A stretch of 64,000 nucleotides of DNA from Poindextera sp965277425 (GCA_965277425.1 CBDICR010000007.1:1240001-1304000), one strand, 5' to 3'; counted from the first letter of the stretch, positions 8,181 to 15,300 are shown. Translations and numbers: made by a program. Notes: generated from the letters alone by a model not told the origin.

Positions 8181-8359
8181 TCGACAGCGATGTCGCGGGT
8201 CAGGCGATTATCGTCGATATCCAGGCCTTCTCGCACGACACGCTGCGTTACAACCTGTTCGACGGCGAATGGGAGGCGGAATCGAGAGACCACGGCGCGC
8301 CGCCCCTACTCAGCCGCTATATGTCCTCGGGTCTCATTGAATGGATGAAAGCGTCGTGA
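8102..8359 (+). CDS. Hypothetical phage protein (second half of the 7809 region)
   Basis: Taken from TTG 8102, which has AAAGG five bases upstream, giving 85 aa (LRDVGAAVRERCDHIFPNIA; QAIIVDIQAFSHDTLRYNLF). Protein-like reading in the same frame extends upstream to about 8,020 without a start codon, so the true start may be elsewhere or the frame may be joined to the preceding gene by a frameshift. It overlaps the next gene (8341) by 19 bp. Function unknown. Confidence 0.45.
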   Translation: MRDVGAAVRERCDHIFPNIALVQVGVIDSDVAGQAIIVDIQAFSHDTLRYNLFDGEWEAESRDHGAPPLLSRYMSSGLIEWMKAS

Positions 8360-8679
8360 GCGAGATGATCGAGCGAGTTGCGCGGGCTTTCCTGGCGGAC
8401 CTCGTTCGGCAAGGACAGCACCCGGCGAACCTTTCCGCCGGCTACGTCGCCTCGGATGAGCCGTTGAGCGAGCTCACAATCGACGGCCGGTTCGACTTGG
8501 GCGCCGCAACTCGCGCTGCCATCGCCGCTATGCGAGAGCCGGACGATCAGATGCTTGAGGCCGGTGAGCTGGCCGGACGCCCGCGAGTTCCCGTCCAGAA
8601 CGGCGTCGACCAGATCGACGGGCTGGCATCGACCAAGCTCGCATGGGCGGCCATGATCCGGCAGGCCCTAGCCGACTAA
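8341..8679 (+). CDS. Conserved-type small phage protein, unknown function
   Basis: 112 aa, starts MDESVVSEMIERVARAFLAD. The central RAAIAAMREPDDQMLEAGE and the closing TKLAWAAMIRQALAD resemble short proteins often seen in alphaproteobacterial phages, of unknown role. It overlaps the preceding frame by 19 bp and ends at the stop of a possible convergent mini-gene (8676-8798). Confidence 0.7.
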   Translation: MDESVVSEMIERVARAFLADLVRQGQHPANLSAGYVASDEPLSELTIDGRFDLGAATRAAIAAMREPDDQMLEAGELAGRPRVPVQNGVDQIDGLASTKLAWAAMIRQALAD

Positions 8680-8798
8680 TCCTCCCCCTCCGCCTCCCGC
8701 GCCTTCTCATCCGCGACAGCCTGAGCGTCCATATCGTCGGAGCCGGTGTTTTGTTCAGCGGATTCGGACTGCTTTTCGGCTTTGGATTCAGGAGGCAT
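8676..8798 (-). CDS. Possible 40-aa acidic mini-protein
   Basis: A minus-strand frame MPPESKAEKQSESAEQNTGS and onward to AREAEGED is highly charged and ends convergently with the plus-strand gene at 8679 (stops overlap). Its bias towards E, S, A and Q resembles small disordered phage proteins. No clear ribosome site is visible, so this is tentative. Confidence 0.3.
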   Translation of the reverse strand: MPPESKAEKQSESAEQNTGSDDMDAQAVADEKAREAEGED

Positions 8799-8916
8799 GG
8801 CGGACTCGTGTGGGCTCGCCCCGCGACGAGGGCTGAGTGTGCTTTTCAGGAGGTGATCAGCTGTCGGGGGCGAAGGGAAAGCCGGGTGAGACCGGCAAAT
8901 TTTGAATGATCGGCGC

Positions 8917-8945
8917 TTGACAAACCCGTCACAGTGACGGATATT
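8917..8945 (+). promoter_or_regulatory. Strong sigma-70-like promoter with embedded palindromic operator
   Basis: TTGACA (8917-8922), a 17-bp spacer and GATATT (8940-8945) precede the gene at 8993. The spacer contains CCGTCACAGTGACGG (8926-8940), a perfect inverted repeat (7-1-7). A repressor bound there would block RNA polymerase. The half CACAGTGACGG also recurs at 17809-17820 near another phage gene start (minus strand). Confidence 0.6.
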
Positions 8946-8992
8946 GGGGTCATCAACAACGGGCCAGCGGCCCACCTGAGGAGGACATACCC

Positions 8993-9286
8993 ATGACAAC
9001 CACGCTGAAAATCGCCGAAGATAGCCAAGCGGTCGCCAAGGTCGCCCAATGGCAAGATCGCCACTACGTCAATCTGGTCGGCTACAATTCCCGCGCGGCC
9101 GGCGACCGGACAACCAAGATCTGGATCAAGGGCGACGTGCTGACCATCGAGGACGGCAAGGGCAGCAACTCCCCCACCTTTCTGGCCGACCTCGAAACGC
9201 TCAAGGCTGAGCTGGTCGCCGCCGGCGCGGTGCGCGCCTCATATGCCGACTACGCCGTCGCCGCCACCTACACCCTGGGGGACTGA
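8993..9286 (+). CDS. Small phage protein expressed from its own strong promoter
   Basis: 97 aa, MTTTLKIAEDSQAVAKVAQW start, preceded by GAGGAGGACATACCC. Mixed strand-rich sequence (HYVNLVGYNSRAAGDRTTKI; ADYAVAATYTLGD) with no recognised motif. The good promoter with internal palindrome and a hairpin about 70 bp downstream make it a likely single-gene transcription unit, perhaps made in lysogens. Function unknown. Confidence 0.75.
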   Translation: MTTTLKIAEDSQAVAKVAQWQDRHYVNLVGYNSRAAGDRTTKIWIKGDVLTIEDGKGSNSPTFLADLETLKAELVAAGAVRASYADYAVAATYTLGD

Positions 9287-9355
9287 CCGGCCGGGATGGA
9301 GCGCTGGGCTATGTGCGAGGTTGAGAAGATGTGCGGGAATTCTTGGTCTAGGTGT

Positions 9356-9382
9356 GAGCCCCCGGCGCTTTGCCGGAGGCTC
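9356..9382 (+). terminator. Stem-loop, possible terminator after the 8993 gene
   Basis: GAGCC and GGCTC bracket CCGGC-GCTTT-GCCGG, giving a ten-pair stem with one mismatch, followed by GTTATTTC, a weak U-tract. A second small hairpin (CACCCC-TTGG-GGGGTG) lies near 9440-9455. The 185-bp stretch 9287-9471 has no gene; the hairpins may instead act as a leader for the 9472 gene. Confidence 0.4.
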
Positions 9383-9471
9383 GTTATTTCGATCCCGTCC
9401 TTACGGACGACCGCTCCAAAACGACTGTTTCGATCCAACACCCCTTGGGGGGTGACAAAGGGAGACTAGAC

Positions 9472-9720
9472 ATGCACGCGATCAAGATCAACCGGGCGCT
9501 CCGGGCGTCGAAGGTCGGGGCCTTTCCGGGCAGCGCCGCGGCGATGATAGTTCATCTGCCGACATCACTGATCGAAAGCCTCACTGGCCAGCAACTCGGC
9601 GAGATGCTTGACGCCCTGTGGCGGGTCGCTGGGGCGTCCAAGGCCATCGCGGCGCGTGAGGTGATCGCCGATGGATGCGTCTGGGACGATCGCGCCGGGC
9701 GGCTGCGGCTGGTGGCCTGA
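9472..9720 (+). CDS. Small phage protein, unknown function
   Basis: 82 aa from ATG 9472 (MHAIKINRALRASKVGAFPG), preferred over a longer upstream reading because GGGAG lies just upstream. Helical middle (LPTSLIESLTGQQLGEMLDA). The stop overlaps the next ATG (TGATG), so it is coupled to the HTH gene behind it. No family recognised. Confidence 0.65.
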   Translation: MHAIKINRALRASKVGAFPGSAAAMIVHLPTSLIESLTGQQLGEMLDALWRVAGASKAIAAREVIADGCVWDDRAGRLRLVA

Positions 9721-9935
9721 TGACCCCCGACGCCGTCCGCGGCGCCCGCGCCACTCTGGGCGAGATGTGGGGCAAGGGCCGGCCGCTAAAGGCTTCCGAG
9801 CTGGGCCGCGCGCTGGGCCTGGCCGGCGACGAGCCGGGGCAGACCGTGCTCAGATGGGAGCGCGGCAAGGTGCAGATCACCGGGCCGGCGTCGCTGCTGA
9901 TCCAGGCGTTTCTCGACGGGTGGAGGCCGAAGTAG
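9720..9935 (+). CDS. Small helix-turn-helix protein (XRE-like)
   Basis: 71 aa. KASELGRALGLAGDEPGQTV followed by LRWERGKVQITGPASLLIQA matches the HTH of short XRE-type transcription factors (recognition helix, then W-E-x-G). It is coupled to the preceding gene by a TGATG overlap. Likely a local transcription regulator in the phage; target unknown. The region 9936-10159 between this gene and the convergent 10160 gene holds a GCTGCT-AAGCAGC type stem-loop and no convincing gene. Confidence 0.65.
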   Translation: MTPDAVRGARATLGEMWGKGRPLKASELGRALGLAGDEPGQTVLRWERGKVQITGPASLLIQAFLDGWRPK

Positions 9936-10159
9936 CCGGCGATGGGGTGTTCCGGCCGCTTATTAGGCGACCCGCCCAGCGTCGATACATTGCCGACGCC
10001 AATGCGCGATCGACCCTGCCAAGCTATCTCTAAGGCATGGCCAATGCGAGGCCCAGCCCTGTATCGCCGCTCACTGCAATTCTGGAAATGGAAGGGGCTG
10101 CGCTGCTAAGCAGCCGCAAATCGCCTGATAAGAAGGCTATGCGAATCCTGGGGCCCCCG

Positions 10160-11161
10160 TCAAGCCTGTATTTGCGCGGGAGAAACCGCAGCGTTTTTGG
10201 CCCTCGCCGCTCGGATATGTCTGGCAAGATATCTGGCGCGCGCCGCCTCTCTAGGTGACGCAGAGCGGTTCTTTTCCATGACGTTCAGGTGCGCAGCGAG
10301 GAGCCTAAGGCCCATTTGCAGGACGGCGGCGACATAGGTCTTGGCCTTGGCCTCGTCCGCGTATTTCTTGGAACCAGCAAGCGCGCTGTTCTGACCCTCG
10401 ATCACTACGGCGATCACCACCGAGGCCTGATCCGCGCCGAGAAGGTTGAGGACCTGGATGGCGTAGTGCAACTCGGTTCGAGCATCGATCCGCTCCTCCG
10501 GGCCTTCGGTTATACCGCCGCCGGTAGCGAGCAGGTTGGCGGTGACGCGGGTGTCATAGCCGGTTTCATCCCAAAGCTTGGCAAGCCAAAGCCCCGCATC
10601 AACTTCAGTCTTGGTCAAGCCTTGGAACCGTTCGAGCCTGGACGCCGTCCTGGCAAAGCTGTTCCGGGTTCGCGTCGAGACCTCGACGAAGCCTTTCTTG
10701 GTTTCCCCGGTGTGCCCAAGCCGCGCCGTGGGGTCTAGAAAGTCCACCGGCTCCAACTCGAACTCGCCTTTCCTCTTGCGCTCGCCGGTCGGGCCATCAC
10801 CGTCTTTGATCTGGGTCGTTTTCTTGACTGCCTTCTCGCGCTCCTCGATAGGCTTCGGCGGCTTGGCGTTGATCTCCGCGAAAAAGGCCTTCCGGCGCTC
10901 CTTGCGCGGCTTCATGCGCTCCAGGGGCGTATGGGGGCCAGCAACCACGTCTCGGCCGTACAGCGCTGCGAGGCGGTCGCCGTCGGTCACTTTGAGGCGA
11001 CGCTCCAGGTCGGCGATTAGGCCTTGGGCGAAAGACCTGTCGCCCTCGTCGTTGGCGATGACCGCGAGCTCCAGTCTGGTCCAGCCATCAGGGCCGAGAC
11101 GATGCATCCCCGGCGTAACGAACGGCATGTCGCCAATCATGTTCAGGACTGCGGTTCGCAT
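10160..11161 (-). CDS. Hypothetical phage protein, 333 aa, unknown function
   Basis: Start set at ATG 11161 (MRTAVLNMIGDMPFVTPGMH) because GGGAGG lies upstream and the frame above it is shadow-like. Charged middle (MKPRKERRKAFFAEINAKPP; KKTTQIKDGDGPTGERKRKG), then a helical C-terminal half (RLERFQGLTKTEVDAGLWLA; YAIQVLNLLGADQASVVIAV) and a basic tail rich in Arg/Ala. No family recognised. Last gene of the long minus-strand operon from cro; overlaps its upstream neighbour by 19 bp. Confidence 0.7.
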   Translation of the reverse strand: MRTAVLNMIGDMPFVTPGMHRLGPDGWTRLELAVIANDEGDRSFAQGLIADLERRLKVTDGDRLAALYGRDVVAGPHTPLERMKPRKERRKAFFAEINAKPPKPIEEREKAVKKTTQIKDGDGPTGERKRKGEFELEPVDFLDPTARLGHTGETKKGFVEVSTRTRNSFARTASRLERFQGLTKTEVDAGLWLAKLWDETGYDTRVTANLLATGGGITEGPEERIDARTELHYAIQVLNLLGADQASVVIAVVIEGQNSALAGSKKYADEAKAKTYVAAVLQMGLRLLAAHLNVMEKNRSASPREAARARYLARHIRAARAKNAAVSPAQIQA

Positions 11162-11367
11162 TGCGTGGCCTCCCGTTCTGTTATAGCATAAGCCCTTGCT
11201 GCTGTTGCCAAATTCGCTGTCGCTCCGCGCCAATTTCCGAGCTTCAGCGCATATTCTGCACCGGCCGCTTTGCCCTCGTGCAGCTCTAGGGCCAGCTTCG
11301 CCTCGTCGTAGGCCACCGCCGCGTCCAGCAGGTTCGCGATTGGCTGAGGTTGGTTGCTACGCGACAC
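11143..11367 (-). CDS. Small helical phage protein
   Basis: 74 aa from GTG 11367 (SRSNQPQPIANLLDAAVAYD), chosen because AGGAGA is eight bases upstream; an ATG at 11397 in frame is an alternative. One long amphipathic region (LLDAAVAYDEAKLALELHEG). Unknown function. Confidence 0.6.
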   Translation of the reverse strand: MSRSNQPQPIANLLDAAVAYDEAKLALELHEGKAAGAEYALKLGNWRGATANLATAARAYAITEREATQCEPQS

Positions 11368-11393
11368 GGGCGGTTGTCTCCTGAGGGTTGAGA

Positions 11394-11642
11394 TCATTGG
11401 GTTTTATTCATCCGTTGCGCGGCATCTTCCGTTGGCCGCGGTTCATCGACGGGAGACGAGGGACTCAAAAGGCGAATGGCAACGGCCAGACGAGCGCCGT
11501 GCAGACTGACGCTGGCGCCGAAGATATCTGGCGGGTCGCGGTCCAGGTGAGCGCTCACGTCGCGCAACATGCTGAGTACGGGATCGTCGCTGGTGGCGGC
11601 CATCATTGCGGCCTTGGCGAAGCTGCTTTCGTCCGCCCTCAT
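11394..11642 (-). CDS. Small phage protein with AQRMN-type C-terminal tail
   Basis: 82 aa from ATG 11642, which overlaps the upstream stop (ATGA). Body: MRADESSFAKAAMMAATSDD and DIFGASVSLHGARLAVAIRL. The C-terminus PVDEPRPTEDAAQRMNKTQ contains the dispersed 3'-end repeat discussed under 13576-13610. Function unknown. Confidence 0.6.
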   Translation of the reverse strand: MRADESSFAKAAMMAATSDDPVLSMLRDVSAHLDRDPPDIFGASVSLHGARLAVAIRLLSPSSPVDEPRPTEDAAQRMNKTQ

Positions 11643-11842
11643 GCATGGGCTCCGAGCAGACGGGAAATGCAGAAGACCGCGCCTGCAAGGGACCCTAGCG
11701 CTATAGCCATAGCGACCCAAAGTCCGCCGTACGCACTATCAGGAAGCTTTTCGGGGGTGATAAACGCCCAGAGGATGAGGCCTCCGAAAATGCCAAAGGC
11801 CGCAGTCCACACCACGGCTCCAGCTATATCCCAAGCGCTCAT
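11639..11842 (-). CDS. Small two-helix membrane protein
   Basis: 67 aa from ATG 11842 (AGGAGG upstream). Two hydrophobic segments, about 5-26 (IAGAVVWTAAFGIFGGLILW) and 40-60 (LWVAMAIALGSLAGAVFCIS). It overlaps neighbours by 4 bp on both sides. Its place in the early minus operon argues against a classical holin; role unknown. Confidence 0.65.
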   Translation of the reverse strand: MSAWDIAGAVVWTAAFGIFGGLILWAFITPEKLPDSAYGGLWVAMAIALGSLAGAVFCISRLLGAHA

Positions 11843-12288
11843 GCGAACCTCCTGAACAGACGACCGGCAAGCTTTCGCCACCAGGACCTCGCCACTGGCG
11901 CCGGCGCATCAAAGTTCATCTCGGAAAGCTGCGCCCATGGGTCGCGTGTCGGGTCTTTGCGGAGGGGCTCGTCACGGGTGAGCGAGACTGGAGCCCTCGG
12001 CTTGGGTGCGGCTCGGCGTTTGGCGGCCGTCGCTGCCTTCGGCGGCGGCGAGCGTTTCGCACCCATCTCCAGTAGCAGCTTTTTCAGATCTCCGACGTGA
12101 TTGAGCGCGCCGCGCCGATCGCTTGGCGTGCTGGGATAGACCAAAAACCGTGTCTCGCCGTTGAAGGTCAGGACGAGTTTCTGGTGCTTGGACAGCTTGC
12201 GCCGCTTCGCCTCCACGCCCAGCCAGAGGGCGAGTTCTGCATCCACGGCATCGTCGTAGAACGTCTTCTTGACGCGGGCGGCGCTCAC
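11839..12288 (-). CDS. Hypothetical basic phage protein
   Basis: 149 aa. The N-terminal half (AARVKKTFYDDAVDAELALW; GETRFLVYPSTPSDRRGALN; VGDLKKLLLEMGAK) has a strand-turn-helix pattern that loosely recalls HicA-like small RNA-binding folds in phages. The middle is a basic, proline-rich linker (KAATAAKRRAAPKPRAPVSL) and the end is amphipathic and basic (RSWWRKLAGRLFRRFA). Overlaps both neighbours by 4 bp. The fold suggestion is weak. Confidence 0.6.
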   Translation of the reverse strand: MSAARVKKTFYDDAVDAELALWLGVEAKRRKLSKHQKLVLTFNGETRFLVYPSTPSDRRGALNHVGDLKKLLLEMGAKRSPPPKAATAAKRRAAPKPRAPVSLTRDEPLRKDPTRDPWAQLSEMNFDAPAPVARSWWRKLAGRLFRRFA

Positions 12289-12761
12289 GACTCAATCTCC
12301 AGAAATTCCGCCGCGCGCCTGGCCAGTGCTTTCCGGTGCGCTAACACCGCTTCCATCGGTTTCTTGAATTGACCCGGAGTCGGAAACCGATCGGCGCCAC
12401 TGTTGCGCCATAGACGGGCGCATTCCGCGATCAGGTCCGCCGGCCAGTCATGCAAATCGTCCAGCCAGTGCAGCAGCACGACCCGGCTTTCACCGTCGGT
12501 GCGGCGCAACACCGGGAAATGCAGGGCTAGCCCTTCCACGGTCAACGCCACCTCAGCCGTCATTGCCGGTGAAAGCGAGGCGCGGATAGCCTGACAGGCC
12601 GTCTTCACCTCCGCGATCTGTTGTGGGCACAGGGTTTGATGCAGCCGGTACGCCGTCGCGCTCCGCAATAAGCTCAGCCCAGACCCCCCGACGAGACTCG
12701 GTATTGGCTCGTCTTGGGTCGGGGCCGGTAGTTTGGCTGTTCGCGTTGTGAGGTCGTTCAC
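12285..12761 (-). CDS. Phage replication-associated protein, possibly helicase-loader-like
   Basis: 158 aa from GTG 12761, the longest reading. Protein-like throughout: QQIAEVKTACQAIRASLSPA, then VVLLHWLDDLHDWPADLIAE and SGADRFPTPGQFKKPMEAVL, recalling lambda P-type and similar replication proteins (FPTPG motif). It overlaps the upstream replication gene by 209 bp in a different frame, which is unusual. A later start (MTAEVALTVEG, about 12560) would cut the overlap to a few bases but has no ribosome site. Family assignment is tentative. Confidence 0.5.
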   Translation of the reverse strand: MNDLTTRTAKLPAPTQDEPIPSLVGGSGLSLLRSATAYRLHQTLCPQQIAEVKTACQAIRASLSPAMTAEVALTVEGLALHFPVLRRTDGESRVVLLHWLDDLHDWPADLIAECARLWRNSGADRFPTPGQFKKPMEAVLAHRKALARRAAEFLEIES

Positions 12762-13251
12762 GGGGTTTTCTTTCGGCGGCGGTTCTGATCCAGTTGCGGA
12801 AAGCGGCGTCCCAATCGCTGCGGGCGTCGCGGAACTGGTGATCTCGGAACTTGGCCAGCTCTCGCTCGATCTCGCCGGGGGTGAACCCCTCGGCGTCGGC
12901 CACCTCGAGAACTTTCGGCCCTGGCGACCAGCAATCAGGGGCTCGGCGAGCTTTCGCGTTTCTGGGCGTGCCCAACGAAGAACCTTTAGGTTCTGAGTTG
13001 GATATCTTTCCAGTAGTCTCAGAAGTAGAAGGGTTATCTCTTACGCGGGCGCGAGGTGTGACTTCGGTGACATCACGTGAGTCACGTGACATAACGTTAC
13101 GTCCCCTATGGGTCTTCTGACGTTCCCGGTCGCTCGCCCTCCGCGCTTCCAACGCCGTCACCTCGCCTAGCGCGATGACAACTCGGCCTACCAGCTCGGG
13201 AGAAACCCCGGCCAGGACCAGATCAGAAATGAGCGAGCCAACGTCGGTCAC
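12553..13251 (-). CDS. Phage replication-type protein (lambda O-like position)
   Basis: 232 aa. N-terminal helical segment (DVGSLISDLVLAGVSPELVG), a low-complexity linker, then KVLEVADAEGFTPGEIEREL and FRDHQFRDARSDWDAAFRNW, a pattern common at the C-terminus of phage replication and helix-turn-helix proteins. It follows the DnaA domain IV gene (4-bp overlap). The linker DNA holds a palindrome cluster and a more AT-rich stretch, as at the lambda origin inside O (see 13071-13099). Function inferred from context. Confidence 0.6.
   Translation of the reverse strand: MTDVGSLISDLVLAGVSPELVGRVVIALGEVTALEARRASDRERQKTHRGRNVMSRDSRDVTEVTPRARVRDNPSTSETTGKISNSEPKGSSLGTPRNAKARRAPDCWSPGPKVLEVADAEGFTPGEIERELAKFRDHQFRDARSDWDAAFRNWIRTAAERKPRERPHNANSQTTGPDPRRANTESRRGVWAELIAERDGVPAASNPVPTTDRGGEDGLSGYPRLAFTGNDG
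13071..13099. other. Candidate phage replication origin: palindrome cluster inside the replication gene
   Basis: TCACGTGA occurs twice in tandem (13073-13080 and 13082-13089; the second extends to GTCACGTGAC), followed by TAACGTTA near 13092. A relatively AT-rich stretch lies just alongside (about 12,990-13,045). It encodes the non-conserved linker of the protein. Lambda-type origins lie inside the initiator gene; the parallel is an inference. Confidence 0.3.
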
Positions 13252-13544
13252 GCAACCACGGCCCTCCGCACATGAGCCCGGGCACCGTGGATGACGGTGG
13301 TGTGGTCGCGGCCGCTCAGGAAGCGGCCGATTTGGGTGGTGCTGTAGGCTGTCTCGGCGCGCACCCTGGCCATGAAAGCCTGGCGAGGGATTGTATGCCG
13401 GCGAGCCCTGGAGCAGCCCCTGAGGTCGCCCACGGCGATCCCGTAGACTTCACAGACCTCGCGAGCGATCGCGCACATGGACGGCCCGCGACGAGGTCTG
13501 ACGATCTCCCCCTTCCACAGTGAAAGGTATGTCCCCTCACCCAT
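13248..13544 (-). CDS. Stand-alone DnaA domain IV (DNA-binding) protein
   Basis: 98 aa. Residues about 22-95 match the C-terminal DnaA-box-binding domain of DnaA (IAREVCEVYGIAVGDLRGCS; TTQIGRFLSGRDHTTVIHGA, with the DHTTV recognition helix). The AAA+ and other DnaA domains are absent. It could bind host or phage DnaA boxes to open or divert replication. It overlaps the upstream methyltransferase by 8 bp and the replication gene by 4 bp. Domain call is strong; role is inferred. Confidence 0.8.
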   Translation of the reverse strand: MGEGTYLSLWKGEIVRPRRGPSMCAIAREVCEVYGIAVGDLRGCSRARRHTIPRQAFMARVRAETAYSTTQIGRFLSGRDHTTVIHGARAHVRRAVVA

Positions 13545-14217
13545 GGGACACCGGGGGAACGCCGTTTTGATAGGTCATCCGTTGCGCGGCATCGGCCTTG
13601 GCCGCGTCCGATAGGTGAGTGCGATCTGGATTCCAGAAGAAGCGCGTTCCGGTGAAAGGCTCTTGCCGGTCAAAAACGAGCCAGACGTAATTTTCCACGC
13701 CGCCTTGGGCCTTGATCAGGCCGTCACGCAGAAGTGCGCCAGGCGGGCATGACGGGCGCGGTGAGACCGGCCAGACCCGAGAGGGCGGATGGTCCTTGAA
13801 CAGGCCCTTCGCCCGTCCAGCGCCGAACAGGAACTTGGCGTTGACGAACATGGCCGTCTTGCGAACGCTGGGCGTCGCCAAGGCGCGGCGGATGAAGGCT
13901 TCCGCAGTCTTCGCGTGGCCATAGGGCGGATTGGTGATGATCGCTTCGGGCCCAAGCACGCCAAGGCCGTCCACCAGAAAATCCCGCCGCCCCAGGAACC
14001 AGGACGCCCGAGGCTCGATGCGCTCTCTGATGTCAGTTCCCCAGGCGTCGAGGCCAGCGGCGCGACAGGTCGTGACGATGTTGCCCTGTCCGCAAGCCGG
14101 GTCGAGGATCGCCAAGCCATTGAAGTCCTCACGGGCGAGCAGGAACTCGGTCGAACTCAAAGGTTCGACGTACCAATCATCCTCAGCGATAGCGAAAGCG
14201 GTGCGACCCTCAGCCAT
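13537..14217 (-). CDS. Amino-type DNA methyltransferase (NPPY motif)
   Basis: 226 aa from ATG 14217, which overlaps the upstream stop by 8 bp; an upstream start at 14256 is possible. Motif I LDPACGQGNIVTTCRAAGLD and motif IV EAIITNPPYGHAK mark an S-adenosylmethionine-dependent amino (probably N6-adenine) methyltransferase, likely acting against host restriction or for regulation. No specificity domain is obvious. The C-terminal tail KADAAQRMTYQNG carries the dispersed 3'-end repeat. Confidence 0.85.
   Translation of the reverse strand: MAEGRTAFAIAEDDWYVEPLSSTEFLLAREDFNGLAILDPACGQGNIVTTCRAAGLDAWGTDIRERIEPRASWFLGRRDFLVDGLGVLGPEAIITNPPYGHAKTAEAFIRRALATPSVRKTAMFVNAKFLFGAGRAKGLFKDHPPSRVWPVSPRPSCPPGALLRDGLIKAQGGVENYVWLVFDRQEPFTGTRFFWNPDRTHLSDAAKADAAQRMTYQNGVPPVSHG
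13576..13610 (-). repeat. Dispersed 3'-end repeat (AQRMN family), copy in the methyltransferase gene
   Basis: A 35-bp sequence (minus sense: CGGACGCGGCCAAGG... to ...GCGCAACGGATG) is 31/35 identical to 16731-16765 and related to 16880-16914. Shorter members lie at 11409-11426, 14409-14436, 23881-23897 and 29041-29071. In five of seven copies it forms the last codons of unrelated genes, encoding D-E/A-AQR-M/L-N. Similarities were counted by eye. Confidence 0.65.
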
Positions 14218-14392
14218 GCGCCACCCGATCAACTGGAACAGCCAGGCCACGCTCAAGGGTGAAGCGTTGGCCCGGTTTCATCTCTCGGAGCGCCACAGCT
14301 ACGTGCGGCTGGTTGCCTTCTCCGTAGGAGACTGCATAACCGCCATCATGGCGCGCCCAGCAGCGGATGACGTAGTGGGTTTGAGGGGTCAT
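14210..14392 (-). CDS. Small phage protein, unknown
   Basis: 60 aa, MTPQTHYVIRCWARHDGGYA then EMKPGQRFTLERGLAVPVDR. A compact strand-rich small protein. ATGA overlap with its upstream neighbour and 8-bp overlap with the methyltransferase start. No family recognised. Confidence 0.55.
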   Translation of the reverse strand: MTPQTHYVIRCWARHDGGYAVSYGEGNQPHVAVALREMKPGQRFTLERGLAVPVDRVAHG

Positions 14393-14667
14393 GCGGCGCC
14401 GCCGCTTTGGTTCGTCTGTTGCGCTTCATCGACGGGGAATGGCCCGGAGGCTTCTCGCTCCGCTATCTCGGCGCGGGTGCGTTCAAGCCACGCAGCGTTG
14501 ATCTCTTCATCCTTCTTCGCCAGCCAGCAGATGGTGTTGTCGCCAGCCAGTGCGCCACTCGCCTGCGCGAACATCTGCGCCGCGTTGAGACAGGCGAGGT
14601 AACGATCGTAGGCCAGCTCGCCGCCAACGACCCGCGCGCCTATGGCCCGGTATTCAGCCGGCGTCAT
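14389..14667 (-). CDS. Small phage protein with DEAQQTN tail
   Basis: 92 aa from ATG 14667 (MTPAEYRAIGARVVGGELAY), with GGAGGGG upstream. Helical: CLNAAQMFAQASGALAGDNT and AAWLERTRAEIAEREASGPF. The C-terminus FPVDEAQQTNQSGGAA is a copy of the dispersed repeat at 14409-14436. Unknown function. Confidence 0.6.
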   Translation of the reverse strand: MTPAEYRAIGARVVGGELAYDRYLACLNAAQMFAQASGALAGDNTICWLAKKDEEINAAWLERTRAEIAEREASGPFPVDEAQQTNQSGGAA

Positions 14668-14992
14668 TCGCCCCTCCCCCCTCAAAGCTGAACACCGGAC
14701 GCTCAGGACCCTGAGTGCATTTGAACTGGACAGAGCCGAACAGTGAGTTTGCCTGGACGCCGCCCATTTCCTGTGTCGCCAGATCAGCCAGGGCGACCGC
14801 GTAGGCCCGGACAAGTTCTTGCCGGTCCAGTGAGCCGCAGATCAGCGCCATGGGCCTTCTGAGCGTTTCCTGGGCGATATCGGCGAAGAGAGCGCGGCGG
14901 ATCGAACGGGCGGCTCTACGCTCAGCAGTCTTCCGGTCAGCCAGGGCGGCGGCGCGGTCAGCGGTGCGGTTGATGTTGGAGTGCTCGTTCAT
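14654..14992 (-). CDS. Hypothetical phage protein
   Basis: 112 aa, MNEHSNINRTADRAAALADR start, Arg/Ala-rich helix (KTAERRAARSIRRALFADIA) then a strand-rich C-terminus (QANSLFGSVQFKCTQGPERP). Coupled to both neighbours by short overlaps. No family recognised. Confidence 0.6.
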   Translation of the reverse strand: MNEHSNINRTADRAAALADRKTAERRAARSIRRALFADIAQETLRRPMALICGSLDRQELVRAYAVALADLATQEMGGVQANSLFGSVQFKCTQGPERPVFSFEGGGANDAG

Positions 14993-15300
14993 GCGACGCC
15001 CTCGATCACAGCAAGAAGTGCGCGCAGGTGTTTCCGGTCCTGCGCGTCATACGCGGTGGGAACGGACGGCCAGCCCTCCGCACGGCCCTTGGCGGCGCGC
15101 ATCGCGGCATGCCAGCGTGATGGGCCGGCTTGGGGCCGAGGGCGACGGATACCCATCCGCTTGCGTCTTGCCTCGACGGCCTTGGCTGTGCGGGGCGTGC
15201 CGAGACCGCTCACAGCAAGGGCTAGGTCATCGTCGGTCCAGTCCGGATGGTTGATGATCAGGTCGGTCTCGGTTTGCGACCAGGCGAGGCACTTGCTCAT
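14989..15300 (-). CDS. Small putative DNA-binding phage protein
   Basis: 103 aa. AWSQTETDLIINHPDWTDDD and LALAVSGLGTPRTAKAVEAR followed by RRKRMGIRRPRPQ resemble the SANT/Myb-like or GcrA-like helix bundle with a basic end used by small phage regulators. Overlaps neighbours by 4 bp. Tentative. Confidence 0.6.
   Translation of the reverse strand: MSKCLAWSQTETDLIINHPDWTDDDLALAVSGLGTPRTAKAVEARRKRMGIRRPRPQAGPSRWHAAMRAAKGRAEGWPSVPTAYDAQDRKHLRALLAVIEGVA

Noticed and set aside
10030..10258. Two opposing small frames in the convergent gap 9936-10159
   Set aside because: No ribosome sites and basic, shadow-like composition; the gap is better explained as a convergent terminator region.
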